A DNA stretch of 57,880 nucleotides from UBA1731 sp964440985 (GCA_964440985.1 CAYTWE010000010.1:1-57880); one strand, 5' to 3'; counted from the first letter of the stretch, positions 47,440 through 56,860 are shown. Numbers and translations: made by a program. The notes: generated from the sequence alone by a model not told the origin.

Positions 47440-49068
47440 TTACATGCGCCCGGCAAGCAGGAGTTCAACCGCGTCCAAAAGCACCTTTGCCCCGAACGAA
47501 TCAAGCCTCATGTCCGTCCAGTCAACCGTACCGTCGCGAGAGAACAGGAACGGAAGGAACAGATATTCAGGCATCCAGCATACACCATCCGCAATAGCGC
47601 CGACCGTCATGGACTTCCCGCCCGAATGCAACGTTGCGAGCGGACGGACTGAATCGTCCGTCTTTAGCGAGAAGCAGCATCGAGGCTTGCAGAATCCGTT
47701 GAAGTTCGGGTTGCGGACAAGCGCGAACGGCCCGGCACCCGTGCGTTTCATGCAGTCCGAGAACGAAAAGCGCATGGATGCCCAATCTCCCATCCCATCC
47801 AGATACCATCCCGATGATACGGGGACCTCAGCGTCTTCAAGGCGCACGAAATGATGCTTCAGTCCTGTGATGTCCATCCTGTCCGTCCCGCCGACGGCTA
47901 ACAGTTTGCCGCCCGCCTTCATGTAACGGGCGATTGCCGCGGCGTGATTTTCGGTCAATCCCTTCGCAGACCCAAGATCTACGAGCAGCACAGGCATTTT
48001 TCCCGGCTGCGGCAGATCGACCTTCTCCATGTCCCAGAAGGAAATCCCCTGCAGGGCATATCCGGCGTCGCGCAAGGTGCGTCCCGCCGCAGCGGTGATC
48101 ATCTTGCCGACATAGGAAAGCGCAGTAAGATGGAATGAGCCATACGGCTCGCAGACAAGCCCGATTGTCGCCTTCGGTTTTGCCGGGTTGAGCGATGCAT
48201 CGAAGATTCCGCGCCATACCGCCTGCGTCCGCGGGTCTCCAAGACGTCTCCGCTGCTCTTCCCTGACAGGCAGAAGGCTGCAGTCCGCAGACGTGAATTC
48301 GCCGGGGGCATCGCGCATCGTCCAGCATGTCCAGGCCATATCCAACAGCGACCGCACCTGCGCTATGCAAATACGCGCCATGGCGGAAACATGCTGTTCA
48401 CGCGTCCCGAACGCCGCATCGATCTCAATTTCGGCGGACACTTCAGACTGATGATAGCTGTCATCGACCGTCATCGCGACAACCGCATCCTTGAACGATG
48501 TCGCATACATCTTAGGACGGTACGATTCGAGTTCCTTCCTTATCCGATGCGCCACATCATTGTCATCAAGCGAAAGCTCGCAATCGTGTCTCCACCCATA
48601 GTCTATTCCGCTGAAACACGAATATGTAGTGAAATGAAGAATCGGCGTATGGTTTATCGCGCCCTGATCGGAAACGGAATGGCTCAGCACAGACAGATAG
48701 AACGCGGCGTTATATGCGTTTCCATCCTTGAAAGCCTTCCTCAGAAGAGAGTACATGGCAGCCCTGCCAGGATGACGATGGAGCCATTCGCCGTTGCTGT
48801 ATCCGAAATCCTTCAGAATTGCCTTGTCCTCATCCCCGACGATAGCCCCTGTCATGTCGAGCGTCTGATCGGGATGTCCCGGAAAGTGATCTGGATGGTG
48901 ACACCATCGCGTCAGGTTGGTGCCGCCCTCATTTCCAAGGAATGCCTTGATTTCAGCGGGGAGATATTCGCCAAGCAGTATCGCCGTGTCGTCATGCCCC
49001 CTGTCGCTCCATGCGAAAGCGGAACATGCAGTTACGGCAAATGCCGTTGTGAGACCTTTGCGGAACAT
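47440..49068 (-). CDS. Exported zinc-dependent phospholipase C/S1-P1 nuclease-like protein with C-terminal amidotransferase-like domain
   Basis: A 542-residue protein. The start at MFRKGLTTAFAVTACSAFA has GAGG 9 nt upstream. Cleavage after AFA would leave WSDRGHDD, placing Trp at the new N terminus, where S1/P1 nucleases and zinc phospholipase C bind the metal cluster. Further ligands are in HPDHFPGHPD, GEWLHRHPGRAAMY and LSVLSHSVSDQGAINHTPILH. From about residue 290 a Rossmann-like region (IGLVCEPYGSFHLTALSYVG, VDLGSAKGLTENHAAAIARY, MKAGGKLLAVGG) resembles class I glutamine-amidotransferase-like folds used as non-catalytic domains. The substrate, phospholipid or nucleic acid, cannot be decided. 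It lies 34 bp after dut on the same strand. Confidence 0.7.
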   Translation of the reverse strand: MFRKGLTTAFAVTACSAFAWSDRGHDDTAILLGEYLPAEIKAFLGNEGGTNLTRWCHHPDHFPGHPDQTLDMTGAIVGDEDKAILKDFGYSNGEWLHRHPGRAAMYSLLRKAFKDGNAYNAAFYLSVLSHSVSDQGAINHTPILHFTTYSCFSGIDYGWRHDCELSLDDNDVAHRIRKELESYRPKMYATSFKDAVVAMTVDDSYHQSEVSAEIEIDAAFGTREQHVSAMARICIAQVRSLLDMAWTCWTMRDAPGEFTSADCSLLPVREEQRRRLGDPRTQAVWRGIFDASLNPAKPKATIGLVCEPYGSFHLTALSYVGKMITAAAGRTLRDAGYALQGISFWDMEKVDLPQPGKMPVLLVDLGSAKGLTENHAAAIARYMKAGGKLLAVGGTDRMDITGLKHHFVRLEDAEVPVSSGWYLDGMGDWASMRFSFSDCMKRTGAGPFALVRNPNFNGFCKPRCCFSLKTDDSVRPLATLHSGGKSMTVGAIADGVCWMPEYLFLPFLFSRDGTVDWTDMRLDSFGAKVLLDAVELLLAGRM

Positions 49069-49102
49069 CTTTACCGGCCTCATCACAATGTCCATCGCCT
49101 TT

Positions 49103-49537
49103 TCAGACGCCTGTGGAACCGAATCCGCCGGAACCGCGTTCCGTATCGTCAAGGACATCAACCTCTTCAATCACAGCTCTCGTGCATGGCGCAATCACCA
49201 TCTGTGCGATTCTTGCACCCCGCTCGATCTGAAAAGTCTCCGTGCCGAAATTCGCAAGTATCACGCCTATCTCGCCGCGATATCCTTCATCAATCGTACC
49301 CGGTGAGTTGAGAACCGCAACTCCGTACTTGAGCGCGAGACCGCTGCGCGACCGCACCTGCGCCTCATACCCCGGAGGAAGCATCATTGCCAACCCGGTG
49401 TGAACGAGCCGCCGTTCTCCGGGTGCAATCGCACACGGCTCGGCGGCGCACAGATCCATCCCGGCGTCGCCGGGATGTGCATAGGAGGGAAGGACTGCCG
49501 CTGGGTCAGTCTTCCGAAATCTCACCGTCATCATCAT
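49103..49537 (-). CDS. dut: Deoxyuridine 5'-triphosphate nucleotidohydrolase
   Basis: A 144-residue trimeric dUTPase that converts dUTP to dUMP. The five motifs are in order: AHPGDAGMDLCAA, RSRSGLALKYG, LNSPGTIDEGYRGEIGVI, RGARIAQMVIAP and the C-terminal P-loop-like RGSGGFGSTG. Three ATG codons in a row occur at the start; the first follows GAGGAAT closely. The 5' end overlaps the PpiD-like gene by about 30 nt. Confidence 0.95.
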   Translation of the reverse strand: MMMTVRFRKTDPAAVLPSYAHPGDAGMDLCAAEPCAIAPGERRLVHTGLAMMLPPGYEAQVRSRSGLALKYGVAVLNSPGTIDEGYRGEIGVILANFGTETFQIERGARIAQMVIAPCTRAVIEEVDVLDDTERGSGGFGSTGV

Positions 49538-51188
49538 ATTCCTCAATGGAAGCCCCGGCGCCGGCTTTGAGGTTCATGCGGGCAAGATTCCACTTGCTCC
49601 ACGAGGTCGAGAAAGAGTAGGCAGACGCCTGGCTCAATTCATCACGAATCTGTCCACGAATCATCTGCGCCTCGGCGGCATCGCCCGGTGTCCTGTCCTC
49701 AAGATACACCACAAAACCATTTCCGGGAGTTACGCCCTTGACGAAATCCGAGATCTGCCCCTTGGCGAGACGCATCGCCGGCCCTGCGACATACGACGAA
49801 TCCGGGAATGCGTCGCGTCCCATCGAGGACACAGAGAACGTGATCGAGGTGGAAACGTTCGCATCGCCAAACATCTTCGCATCAAACGGTTTGCCCTTCG
49901 CGAGTTCGGCAGCGGCGAGGGCGCGAACCTTGTCCACGGACGCCTTGAACGCCTTCTCCTTTGCATCGGCAAGCGCATCCGCCCTGATCACCCCTTTCGC
50001 CTCCTCGAAAGACGGCACATGGGCCTTTACGAACCTGTCGCGCTCGATCAGATAAACGGAATTCGTGCCGGCGACAACGCCGTAGCGCAGATCCGGGGAT
50101 TCAGGATCGAGTTCCGACACCGCATCGCCAAATCCATCGACACCAGGCGCAAACGCGGACGGACGGCTCATGAATCCTGCCACATAGCCTGTTCCGTCAA
50201 GCGAGAAAAGCGGGGTTGTCGCAACCTTCACGCCATCCTCCTTCGCAATCTGGTCAAGCCTCGACGTCTTGGCATCCGCAGTGCCGTCGGACGGATATGC
50301 ACGGAAGAGCAGATTCGTGCGATAGGCCTCAATGGACGCGATGAGCTGAAGTTCCTTTTCAAGTATGCCCTTGACCTCTTCGAACTTCTTGGTGACAACA
50401 CCATTTGTCGTCTGCGTCTCGAAGCGGTTGAGGTTCGCATCGTAGTGGTCGTGCAGTTCGTCGTCTGTTATCTTGAACTGGGCAAGACGCGCCGGGGCAT
50501 CCGCAACGAACTTGAGGTAGCGTACGGTTACGCAATCCGGCATGGCGATGGAGTTCGTGTTTTCGTTGTAGTACTCCCTGAGCATCTTGTCGTCAAGCTT
50601 AGGAGCGGACTTCGCCTTGTCGGCGAAACGGACGATCCGCACGGTCAGCTTGTCTGTGACGTCGTTGACTGCCGTATCAAGCTCCATCGGGGATACGAAG
50701 CGAGATGCGTCCATCATCGCCATCCGCAGCTTCATGAGCGTGAGCCTGCGCTTTTCGGCGGCTTCGAAAAGTTCAGGGGTCAGACCGTTTTCGCGGAGAA
50801 TGCGCTCATACGTCGCCATGTTGAATCCGCCATCCTGCCCCGCAAACTGACGGAGCAGGTTCTGCTTAACCTCGTCATCCGACGCCACAATCCCAAGGCT
50901 CTCCGCCACATCGTACGCAGCGATGTTCTCCCACGCGGCACGGTTTGCCTCTGCGTTCGAGAGGGTTGTGTTCCGGCTGCGGCCGAACCCACGGACATCC
51001 TCGACAAAACGGCTGAACCGCGACGCGGAGACATCCTTGCCGTTCAGTTCACCGGAAACAGCCCCGCCGTCTCCGGAATCGCCTCCTACGAGAAGAAAAT
51101 CAAATGCGAAGAACGCCGAAATCGCTACGGCGAAAACACCCCAGATCCACTTGTTGCGAATGATGCGGTTGAACTGATGAATGACCAC
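49506..51188 (-). CDS. PpiD/SurA-type periplasmic folding protein
   Basis: A 560-residue membrane-anchored chaperone. The start is GTG at 51188 after AGGGAC; the open frame to 51491 lies over the previous gene. One transmembrane helix (WIWGVFAVAISAFFAFDFLL, about 13-33) is followed by a SurA-N/PpiD chaperone domain: VSASRFSRFVEDVRGF, AWENIAAYDVAESLGI, YERILRENGLTPELFE and KMLREYYNENTNSI. No clear parvulin active-site pattern can be seen in the middle, so prolyl isomerase activity is uncertain. It helps newly exported proteins fold near SecYEG. The strongly acidic tail EEYDDDGEISED is unusual. Confidence 0.82.
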   Translation of the reverse strand: MVIHQFNRIIRNKWIWGVFAVAISAFFAFDFLLVGGDSGDGGAVSGELNGKDVSASRFSRFVEDVRGFGRSRNTTLSNAEANRAAWENIAAYDVAESLGIVASDDEVKQNLLRQFAGQDGGFNMATYERILRENGLTPELFEAAEKRRLTLMKLRMAMMDASRFVSPMELDTAVNDVTDKLTVRIVRFADKAKSAPKLDDKMLREYYNENTNSIAMPDCVTVRYLKFVADAPARLAQFKITDDELHDHYDANLNRFETQTTNGVVTKKFEEVKGILEKELQLIASIEAYRTNLLFRAYPSDGTADAKTSRLDQIAKEDGVKVATTPLFSLDGTGYVAGFMSRPSAFAPGVDGFGDAVSELDPESPDLRYGVVAGTNSVYLIERDRFVKAHVPSFEEAKGVIRADALADAKEKAFKASVDKVRALAAAELAKGKPFDAKMFGDANVSTSITFSVSSMGRDAFPDSSYVAGPAMRLAKGQISDFVKGVTPGNGFVVYLEDRTPGDAAEAQMIRGQIRDELSQASAYSFSTSWSKWNLARMNLKAGAGASIEEYDDDGEISED

Positions 51189-51228
51189 TTTTTTGTCCCT
51201 GTTGTTGTTTCTGTCTTTCCAAACTCTC

Positions 51229-52347
51229 TCAGAAGCTGCCGAAGCCGCCCTCTGACGACGCCTCGCCGCCGGAGGTTGCAGATTCGTCCGTGCTTCCGTC
51301 CGTCGCCTCGGAATCTCCGACACTACCGTCGGAAGTGGCGCTCTCATTTGAAGCCGCATCCTTGGCGGGAGCAGACTTGACTTTCTTGCCACCGTCCGTC
51401 TTGAAGGAGATGTCCTGAATGCGGACGACCTCCTCGCCGAAGTTGACGCTCGACGTACCCTCTGCGAACGTGAAGCGGTTCCGCATCTCACCTGCCGGGT
51501 CGAACGTCATGACGGACACAGCCATGCGCCCACCGACCTCCGAACGCTTGCGGAAAATCTTGATTGCGCACAGCGGCGTCAGACCGAACTCGACGTTGCG
51601 CACCTGTGTCTTCATCTCGCCGGAAAGCGGATCCTTGTATGTGGATATGCCCTGATCCAGCATGACCTTGTAATCACCGGCCTCGCCGCGAAGGGAGGTG
51701 AACAGCTTGTCTCCCGTGGTGCGGATCCTTATCCTGTCCGCGGCACTCATGCGCGCAATCTTGTAGTGAGGGCCTTCAATCGCGAGCATTCCGGTGACCA
51801 CGTGCACCACAGCCTCATCGCCGTCGCCCGATGGAACAAGTTCGTGCCTGCTCTCGCCCGCAAGATCCTTGGCCGTGAAGTTCGGATACGCAACAGAGAA
51901 GAAACCTGTCGGCATCGTGCGCGGAAGCGTCACGGTAAAGACGCCTCGCCCGGGAATCACAGTACGCTCCCTTGCCGCAAAGTCCACTTCCGCCGTGCTG
52001 AATTCGGCATCGCCGGAAACCTTGAGCAGAGCCTCCTTCCCGAATTCAAATTCGGCGGTTCCTCCAGACAGGCGGAACGCAGAGCCGTTGGGATAGAACC
52101 TGCCCGTCACAGCCTTCTTGAATTCCTTCTGACGCGGAAGACGCACCGACACGTCGGAATCGGAATCGGTGAATCTGATAAGCTCATGAAAATACTTCGG
52201 CGCAGATTTCGACGCCACATTCTCAATTGCGGAATCAACTGCGGCCGCAGACGCATCAGCATTGTCCTCCGCCTCCTGGGCACGAAGTGCGCAAGTGGCG
52301 CAAAGCGCCGCTGCATAGGCGCAGAAACGTATCGAAGACCTGTTCAT
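51229..52347 (-). CDS. Secreted protein of unknown function
   Basis: A 372-residue protein with a signal peptide (FCAYAAALCATCALRAQ). The body is beta-rich, with KYFHELIRFTDSDSDVSVRL, TAEFEFGKEALLKVSGD, ERTVIPGRGVFTVTLPR and TYKDPLSGEMKTQVRNVEFG. A low-complexity Ser/Glu/Gly-rich tail (about 330-372) ends in GGFGSF. I recognise no domain. It has AAAGGAGGAG, the strongest ribosome site in the window, and its own promoter, and it is followed by the PpiD-like gene, which suggests an abundant envelope protein. Confidence 0.78.
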   Translation of the reverse strand: MNRSSIRFCAYAAALCATCALRAQEAEDNADASAAAVDSAIENVASKSAPKYFHELIRFTDSDSDVSVRLPRQKEFKKAVTGRFYPNGSAFRLSGGTAEFEFGKEALLKVSGDAEFSTAEVDFAARERTVIPGRGVFTVTLPRTMPTGFFSVAYPNFTAKDLAGESRHELVPSGDGDEAVVHVVTGMLAIEGPHYKIARMSAADRIRIRTTGDKLFTSLRGEAGDYKVMLDQGISTYKDPLSGEMKTQVRNVEFGLTPLCAIKIFRKRSEVGGRMAVSVMTFDPAGEMRNRFTFAEGTSSVNFGEEVVRIQDISFKTDGGKKVKSAPAKDAASNESATSDGSVGDSEATDGSTDESATSGGEASSEGGFGSF

Positions 52348-52374
52348 GTGTACACTCCTCCTTTGAAGTCGCGT

Positions 52375-52403
52375 ATTTTACGCTTTCCCACGCGAAAAAG
52401 CAA
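52375..52403 (-). promoter_or_regulatory. Promoter of the 51229-52347 secreted-protein gene
   Basis: On the minus strand TTGCTT (52398-52403), a 17-nt mixed spacer and TAAAAT (52375-52380). The leader is about 20 nt with AAAGGAGGAG. The rest of the 52348-52610 gap shows only short unconvincing reading frames. Confidence 0.65.
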
Positions 52404-52610
52404 CCGTCGCAATTCCGTATGGCCATCCACAAGGCATTAAAGCGAATCCGATGTCTGCCACCCGGCAAAAACGGCTCGACGGTCGAGGATGAGAAACGCA
52501 CGGACGGAACCGAAAACGTCGTGTCTGCCGATGAAGAACGTAGACGCCAGAAGACCATCCCGCATGAAATGCCGGAGCGTTCATGACTGGATCGAGATGC
52601 CGGCAAACTG

Positions 52611-53873
52611 TCATTTCATCATCGCCGATGCGACTTTCCTGAACGCCTTCACATCAGCCTCGATGTGCCTTAGCGTGTATGTCGGATGCGTCCAGAATGC
52701 AATCGTCGAATGGGCGAGCGAACGCGCAACCTTGCAGTCGAACTTCGTGTAGTCGATCTTGCGGGCCGCAGGATCATTGAACGGGTATTGGCGGGAGCCG
52801 AATCCGCGCCGCTGCACAAACGCCTCTTCCCTGTACATCTCAGGCCAAAGCACGGAGTATGCGTTCGCGCCCTCGGCCTTGACGGCATCGATGAACTCGT
52901 CCACGGTGCATTTCAGCTTTCCCGCATCCACCACAAACGGAACGAGCCAGAAGCTGTTTTCACGCTCCTTGGTGTCCACCGGAAGATGCTTCACCAACGG
53001 ATGGCCCTCAAGACCCTTGATGAGAGCCTTTCCCAAAATCCTTCGTTTGGCGAGATTCCACCTGTCCAAACGCTCAAGCTCTCCAAGCCCGATTGCGCTT
53101 TGAATCTCCGTCATGCGAAAGTTATAGCCGATGCGGCGATGCCTGTAGAGCAATCTGCTGTCCTTGCCGAGAACGGAAAGTTTGGCGCGGATGTCATACC
53201 CGTGGTCACGGACCGAACGGCACTCCCACGCAAGAGCGTCATCGTTGCAGCACACCATGCCGCCCTCGCCGCCAGTCGTGAAATGCTTGTTCTGACAGAA
53301 CGAAAAGCACCCGACCGTGCCGATCGTCCCGGCTTTTCTGCCCTTGTACCTCCCGCCGATGCACTGCGCACAGTCCTCGATCACTCGAAGCCCATGCCTG
53401 CCGGCAATCTCCATGATCGGATCCATGTCGGCCACCATGCCGAAAAGATGAACGACCACGATGGCCTTCGTCCGATCCGTTATGGCCGCCTCAATCCCTT
53501 TCGGATCAATCAGGTGGTCTGTGCCCGTATCGACGAACACCGGAAGCGCACCCGCCTGCAGAATGCAAAACGAGGAGGCGATGAACGAGTAGGATGTACA
53601 TATGACCTCATCTCCGGGCCCGATTCCGAGAGCCGCAAGAGCCACATGAAGCGCCGCCGTACCGCTTGACACGGAAATTGCGTTCTTCGTCCCGAGCCAT
53701 TTCGCCCACGCCGCCTCAAACTGCATTCCGACAGCGCCGGTCCAGTAGTTGACCTTGCCGGTGCGCAATATGTCGAGCACCTTTTCGCCGGTCTTCGGAT
53801 TGAACTGCGGCCAGGCGGGGAAGCCCCTGCTCCACACCTTCCTGCCGCCGTCGATGGCAAGTCTCCCGCACAT
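52611..53873 (-). CDS. DegT/DnrJ/EryC1/StrS-family aminotransferase
   Basis: A 420-residue PLP enzyme that aminates keto-sugars for LPS, capsule or secondary metabolites. Visible are GTKNAISVSSGTAALHVALAALG, EVICTSYSFIASSFCILQAGA, VIEDCAQCIGG and the PLP lysine in FSFCQNKHFTTGGEGG. HRRIGYNFRMTEIQSAIG is typical. Sequence detail (HFTTGGEGG, WTHPTY) is closest to the StsC/inosose-aminotransferase branch, but the substrate is not certain. It starts 8 bp after lpxD, pointing to an LPS or surface-sugar role. Confidence 0.9.
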   Translation of the reverse strand: MCGRLAIDGGRKVWSRGFPAWPQFNPKTGEKVLDILRTGKVNYWTGAVGMQFEAAWAKWLGTKNAISVSSGTAALHVALAALGIGPGDEVICTSYSFIASSFCILQAGALPVFVDTGTDHLIDPKGIEAAITDRTKAIVVVHLFGMVADMDPIMEIAGRHGLRVIEDCAQCIGGRYKGRKAGTIGTVGCFSFCQNKHFTTGGEGGMVCCNDDALAWECRSVRDHGYDIRAKLSVLGKDSRLLYRHRRIGYNFRMTEIQSAIGLGELERLDRWNLAKRRILGKALIKGLEGHPLVKHLPVDTKERENSFWLVPFVVDAGKLKCTVDEFIDAVKAEGANAYSVLWPEMYREEAFVQRRGFGSRQYPFNDPAARKIDYTKFDCKVARSLAHSTIAFWTHPTYTLRHIEADVKAFRKVASAMMK

Positions 53874-53880
53874 GAGAGGC

Positions 53881-54909
53881 TCACCTTTCGCGGAGGCTCT
53901 CCTTGATCGCCTTGACCTCAGCCTTGAGCTTTGCGATCATCTTCGGCGCAAGCGTAATCGCCGCCAAATCCTTCATGCTCATGGCCGGTGCGCCGATTAC
54001 GTACTTCAGGCTGCCGTCAAGGGACTGCGGCACACCCGCCTGCGGTCCGACCTGTACACCGTCCGCAATCTTGATGTGTCCGGAGATTCCGGCCTGCGCC
54101 CAGATGAGACAGCCGTAGCCGATTTCCGTGGAACCGGCGACTCCGCTCTGAGCGATAAGCCCAGAATAACCTTTGACCTTCACGTTGTGCCCGATCTGCA
54201 CGAGGTTGTCGATTTTCGTCATCGGGCCGATGTATGTCCGGCCGATGCGGGCGCGGTCGATCGTCGTATTCGAGCCGATCTCAACGCCGTCGCCAATCTC
54301 TACGATTCCAAGCTGCGGTATCTTTTCGATGAACACTGTGCCGTCCTCGCGGCGGCCGTTGTTGAAGCCATAGCCGTCACCGCCAAGGCGCACTCCGCAA
54401 TGAAGGATGCACTCTGCACCGACCTTCGTACCCTCGCGCAACGTGACCTGCGGATATATGTGCGTTCCGGCGCCGACGGTGCATCCCTCGCCGATCCACA
54501 CCTGCGCCTCGATGACCGCTCCGGCGCCGATCGCCGTTCCCTTCTCTATCACCGTGTACGGCCCGACGTATGCGCCCTCGCCGATCTGCACGGACGGATC
54601 GACCACCGCGGTCGGATGCACCCCCGGCAGACGCTGCGGCTCAGGCGGAGCGAAAATCCTCGCCGCCGCCATGCAGGCATGGTTTGGATCTGGAACCCGA
54701 ATCACCGTACACGGCGCTCCGTGCGTCCAATCCGGCGGCAGAAGGACGGCGCTCGCCTTCGTCTCCTGCACGAGTTTCACGTGCTTGCTGTCCTTGCAGA
54801 AGCTCAAGTCACCGGGTCTGGCCTCTTCGAGACCTCCGCAAGCGGCAAGTTCCACGTCTGCCCCTTCAAGCGTTCCGCCAATCTTCTCTGCCAATTCTGA
54901 TGCTTTCAT
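53881..54909 (-). CDS. lpxD: UDP-3-O-(3-hydroxyacyl)glucosamine N-acyltransferase
   Basis: A 342-residue acyltransferase for the third step of lipid A synthesis. The N-terminal uridine-binding domain (about 1-98) is followed by left-handed beta-helix hexapeptide repeats (VHPTAVVDPSVQIGEG, GAYVGPYTVIEKGTAI, EIGSNTTIDRARIG). The catalytic His is in IDNLVQIGHNVKVKG, with YGFNNGRREDGT nearby. The C-terminal helix AKLKAEVKAIKESL is present. Length is normal. It shows that this is a Gram-negative with LPS-type outer membrane. It lies between hemB and the aminotransferase gene. Confidence 0.96.
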   Translation of the reverse strand: MKASELAEKIGGTLEGADVELAACGGLEEARPGDLSFCKDSKHVKLVQETKASAVLLPPDWTHGAPCTVIRVPDPNHACMAAARIFAPPEPQRLPGVHPTAVVDPSVQIGEGAYVGPYTVIEKGTAIGAGAVIEAQVWIGEGCTVGAGTHIYPQVTLREGTKVGAECILHCGVRLGGDGYGFNNGRREDGTVFIEKIPQLGIVEIGDGVEIGSNTTIDRARIGRTYIGPMTKIDNLVQIGHNVKVKGYSGLIAQSGVAGSTEIGYGCLIWAQAGISGHIKIADGVQVGPQAGVPQSLDGSLKYVIGAPAMSMKDLAAITLAPKMIAKLKAEVKAIKESLRER

Positions 54910-54959
54910 TCATCGTCTCCTTGAAATGTCCGACGGCTCAACACCGTTCGACAAGTCCG

Positions 54960-55916
54960 TCATGTCCCGAAGATGTCGTCGTAGTACGGCGTCCAGTAGC
55001 TGATGACCTGCGTGGCTCCGGCGCGGAATATCGCATAGAGCGATTCGCGGGCTGCGGCGCACAGATCGCAGAAGCCCGCCTTTGCAGACGCATGTATCAT
55101 GGAATATTCGCCGGACACGTTGTACGCCATCACCGGCAGAAGCGTGCGGGAACGCACTTTGCCGATTACGTCGAGATACCACAACGCCGGCTTGACCATG
55201 AGCGCATCCGCGCCTTCAGCCTCATCCACAACAGACTCGCGCAGGGCGGTTTCAAGATCACGGTATGACGCCTGATATCCCTGCCTGTCGCCTTTGGACG
55301 GAGCGGAGTTCTCGGCATCGCGGAACGGGCCGTACATGGTGGACGCGAACTTCGTCGAATATGATATCAGAAGCGTCTTTCCAAAACCCTCGTCGTCAAG
55401 AGCCTCGCGGATTGCCGCTATCTGTCCGTCCATCATCGCGCTCGGCGCCACACCATCCGCACCTGCGCGGGCATGGCTCACGGCAACACGCGCAAGCATC
55501 TCGCAAGCCGCATCGTTGTCTATGTCTCCATCCGCATCATGCGGACCGCAGTGTCCATGGCTTGTGTATGCGCAAAGGCACACGTCTGTGAACACGACAA
55601 GCTCAGGGAATGCACGCTTCAACGCCGGAATCGCCCGCTGGACTACGCCATGCGGATCGGCGGCGGACGTGCCGGCCTCATCCTTCTCGCCATCAGTCTG
55701 TCCGAAGAGAAGGACTGACTTCACCCCTTTCGGGAACTCATCCACAAGGCGATCCACAGACCAGCGGAACTGCCCGGGCATGGAAGATATCTCCTCCTTG
55801 CGACCAGTTCCGTCCACAAGAAACACAGGCCATATGAACCTGTCCCGCGACGGCCTGTCCATCGCAAACATATCGCGGATCGCCGCCGTGCGCCTCAGTC
55901 TTCTCAACCTGACCAT
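54960..55916 (-). CDS. hemB: Delta-aminolevulinic acid dehydratase (porphobilinogen synthase)
   Basis: A 318-residue TIM-barrel enzyme that joins two ALA molecules to porphobilinogen. It begins with MVRLRRLRRTAAIRDMF. The metal-binding DVCLCAYTSHGHCG carries the Cys residues of zinc-type HemB. The active-site lysines are in LISYSTKFAS and ADALMVKPALWYLD. MAYNVSGEYSM is diagnostic. It feeds the HemC-CobA-HemD fusion encoded at 17984-20047. It sits 13 bp after the LysM gene and 51 bp before lpxD. Confidence 0.96.
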   Translation of the reverse strand: MVRLRRLRRTAAIRDMFAMDRPSRDRFIWPVFLVDGTGRKEEISSMPGQFRWSVDRLVDEFPKGVKSVLLFGQTDGEKDEAGTSAADPHGVVQRAIPALKRAFPELVVFTDVCLCAYTSHGHCGPHDADGDIDNDAACEMLARVAVSHARAGADGVAPSAMMDGQIAAIREALDDEGFGKTLLISYSTKFASTMYGPFRDAENSAPSKGDRQGYQASYRDLETALRESVVDEAEGADALMVKPALWYLDVIGKVRSRTLLPVMAYNVSGEYSMIHASAKAGFCDLCAAARESLYAIFRAGATQVISYWTPYYDDIFGT

Positions 55917-55928
55917 GGCAAGGATTCC

Positions 55929-56516
55929 TTATTTCTTCTTTTCCTCTTCCGCAGGAATCAGTATCTTCTGACCGACGCGCAAGGAGTCGCTTTTGAGACC
56001 GCTGTACTGCTTGATCTTCTGGACTGTAGTGTTGCACTCCTTCGCGATGTACGAAAGCGTTTCGCCCTTCTCCACAATATGCTCGAAATACGGCCCGGTC
56101 GGCCCGCTTTCCGCAACCTCTGTCTGCTGCGTCCGGCCGGATCTGCCGGAACGCGGCGCATCGCCGCTCCTCGACGGCTGCGCCGCCGGCTGACGATCCT
56201 TGAGCAGCGCAGCCATCTTTGCGGAAATCTCCTTTACGATTTCATCGTGCATCGCGGCCTGACGGCGCTTCAACTGATCCAGTTCGCTTCTCAACGCCCC
56301 TATCTCAGCCTTGACGTCTCTCGCGGAGCTTGAGCCTTCAATCCTGCCCATGCGGGACGAGATCTGCTCCATCCTGCTTTCCATCTGGTCGAACTGGCTC
56401 GACAGACGCTGAACCTCCTGTATCGCACGCTGCGTCTGGTAGGCCGAACGGGCATCATCCTGCGCAATTGCCAACGAACACATCGCCGCAATCAGCGGAA
56501 CAGCAACTCTCTTCAT
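55929..56516 (-). CDS. Secreted coiled-coil LysM protein
   Basis: A 195-residue exported protein. The start at MKRVAVPLIAAMCSLAIAQ has AGGAG 9 nt upstream; the frame open to 56612 is rejected. A long coiled coil (about 35-105; VQRLSSQFDQMESRMEQISS, LRSELDQLKRRQAAM) is followed by a Ser/Arg/Pro-rich linker. The C-terminal LysM domain reads EHIVEKGETLSYIAKECN, TTVQKIKQYSGLKS and LRVGQKILIPAEEE. LysM binds GlcNAc-containing glycans, here probably peptidoglycan. It clusters with a second LysM lipoprotein encoded just upstream, suggesting related cell-wall roles. Confidence 0.85.
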   Translation of the reverse strand: MKRVAVPLIAAMCSLAIAQDDARSAYQTQRAIQEVQRLSSQFDQMESRMEQISSRMGRIEGSSSARDVKAEIGALRSELDQLKRRQAAMHDEIVKEISAKMAALLKDRQPAAQPSRSGDAPRSGRSGRTQQTEVAESGPTGPYFEHIVEKGETLSYIAKECNTTVQKIKQYSGLKSDSLRVGQKILIPAEEEKKK

Positions 56517-56584
56517 TCCTGAAAACTCCTGTAGGTTGAACATATGATTGAAACCGACTGCATTGCGCACCGATCCGCACGACG

Positions 56585-56833
56585 CTACGGCAGCGCCCAG
56601 ACAAGAATCCACAAAAAGGCCAACACACCGAAGACCGTGAGAAACCTCGACTGACGACGCTGGCGAACCGCTTCATGGATGGTGCGTCCAAATGCCCTCA
56701 CTCCGCCGCCCCTCAGGTAGCGGAACAGAGGATCGCCGCCATCGTCATCCATCTGCCACGGGATGTCAACAGATGTGTACGCATGGTCGTGCGTCACAAG
56801 TTCCGTGTGTATTCCGTGTGCGTTTTCCCGCAT
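56585..56833 (-). CDS. Small tail-anchored membrane protein of unknown function
   Basis: An 82-residue protein. ATG at 56833 has GAGG 10 nt upstream; a GTG at 56857 is in frame but lacks a good site. The soluble part contains DIPWQMDDDGGDPLFRYLRG and HEAVRQRRQSRF, and the C terminus is one hydrophobic helix (FLTVFGVLAFLWILVWALP) with only two residues after it, a tail-anchor topology. I do not recognise the family. It lies between two LysM genes. Confidence 0.55.
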   Translation of the reverse strand: MRENAHGIHTELVTHDHAYTSVDIPWQMDDDGGDPLFRYLRGGGVRAFGRTIHEAVRQRRQSRFLTVFGVLAFLWILVWALP

Positions 56834-56860
56834 TGTCCCGTCACCTCGATTCCGCACCGG

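Noticed and set aside
52348..52610. Short open frames in the 263-bp gap after the DegT aminotransferase gene
   Set aside because: The frames overlap the promoter and the start of the next gene, lack ribosome sites and have shadow-like composition.
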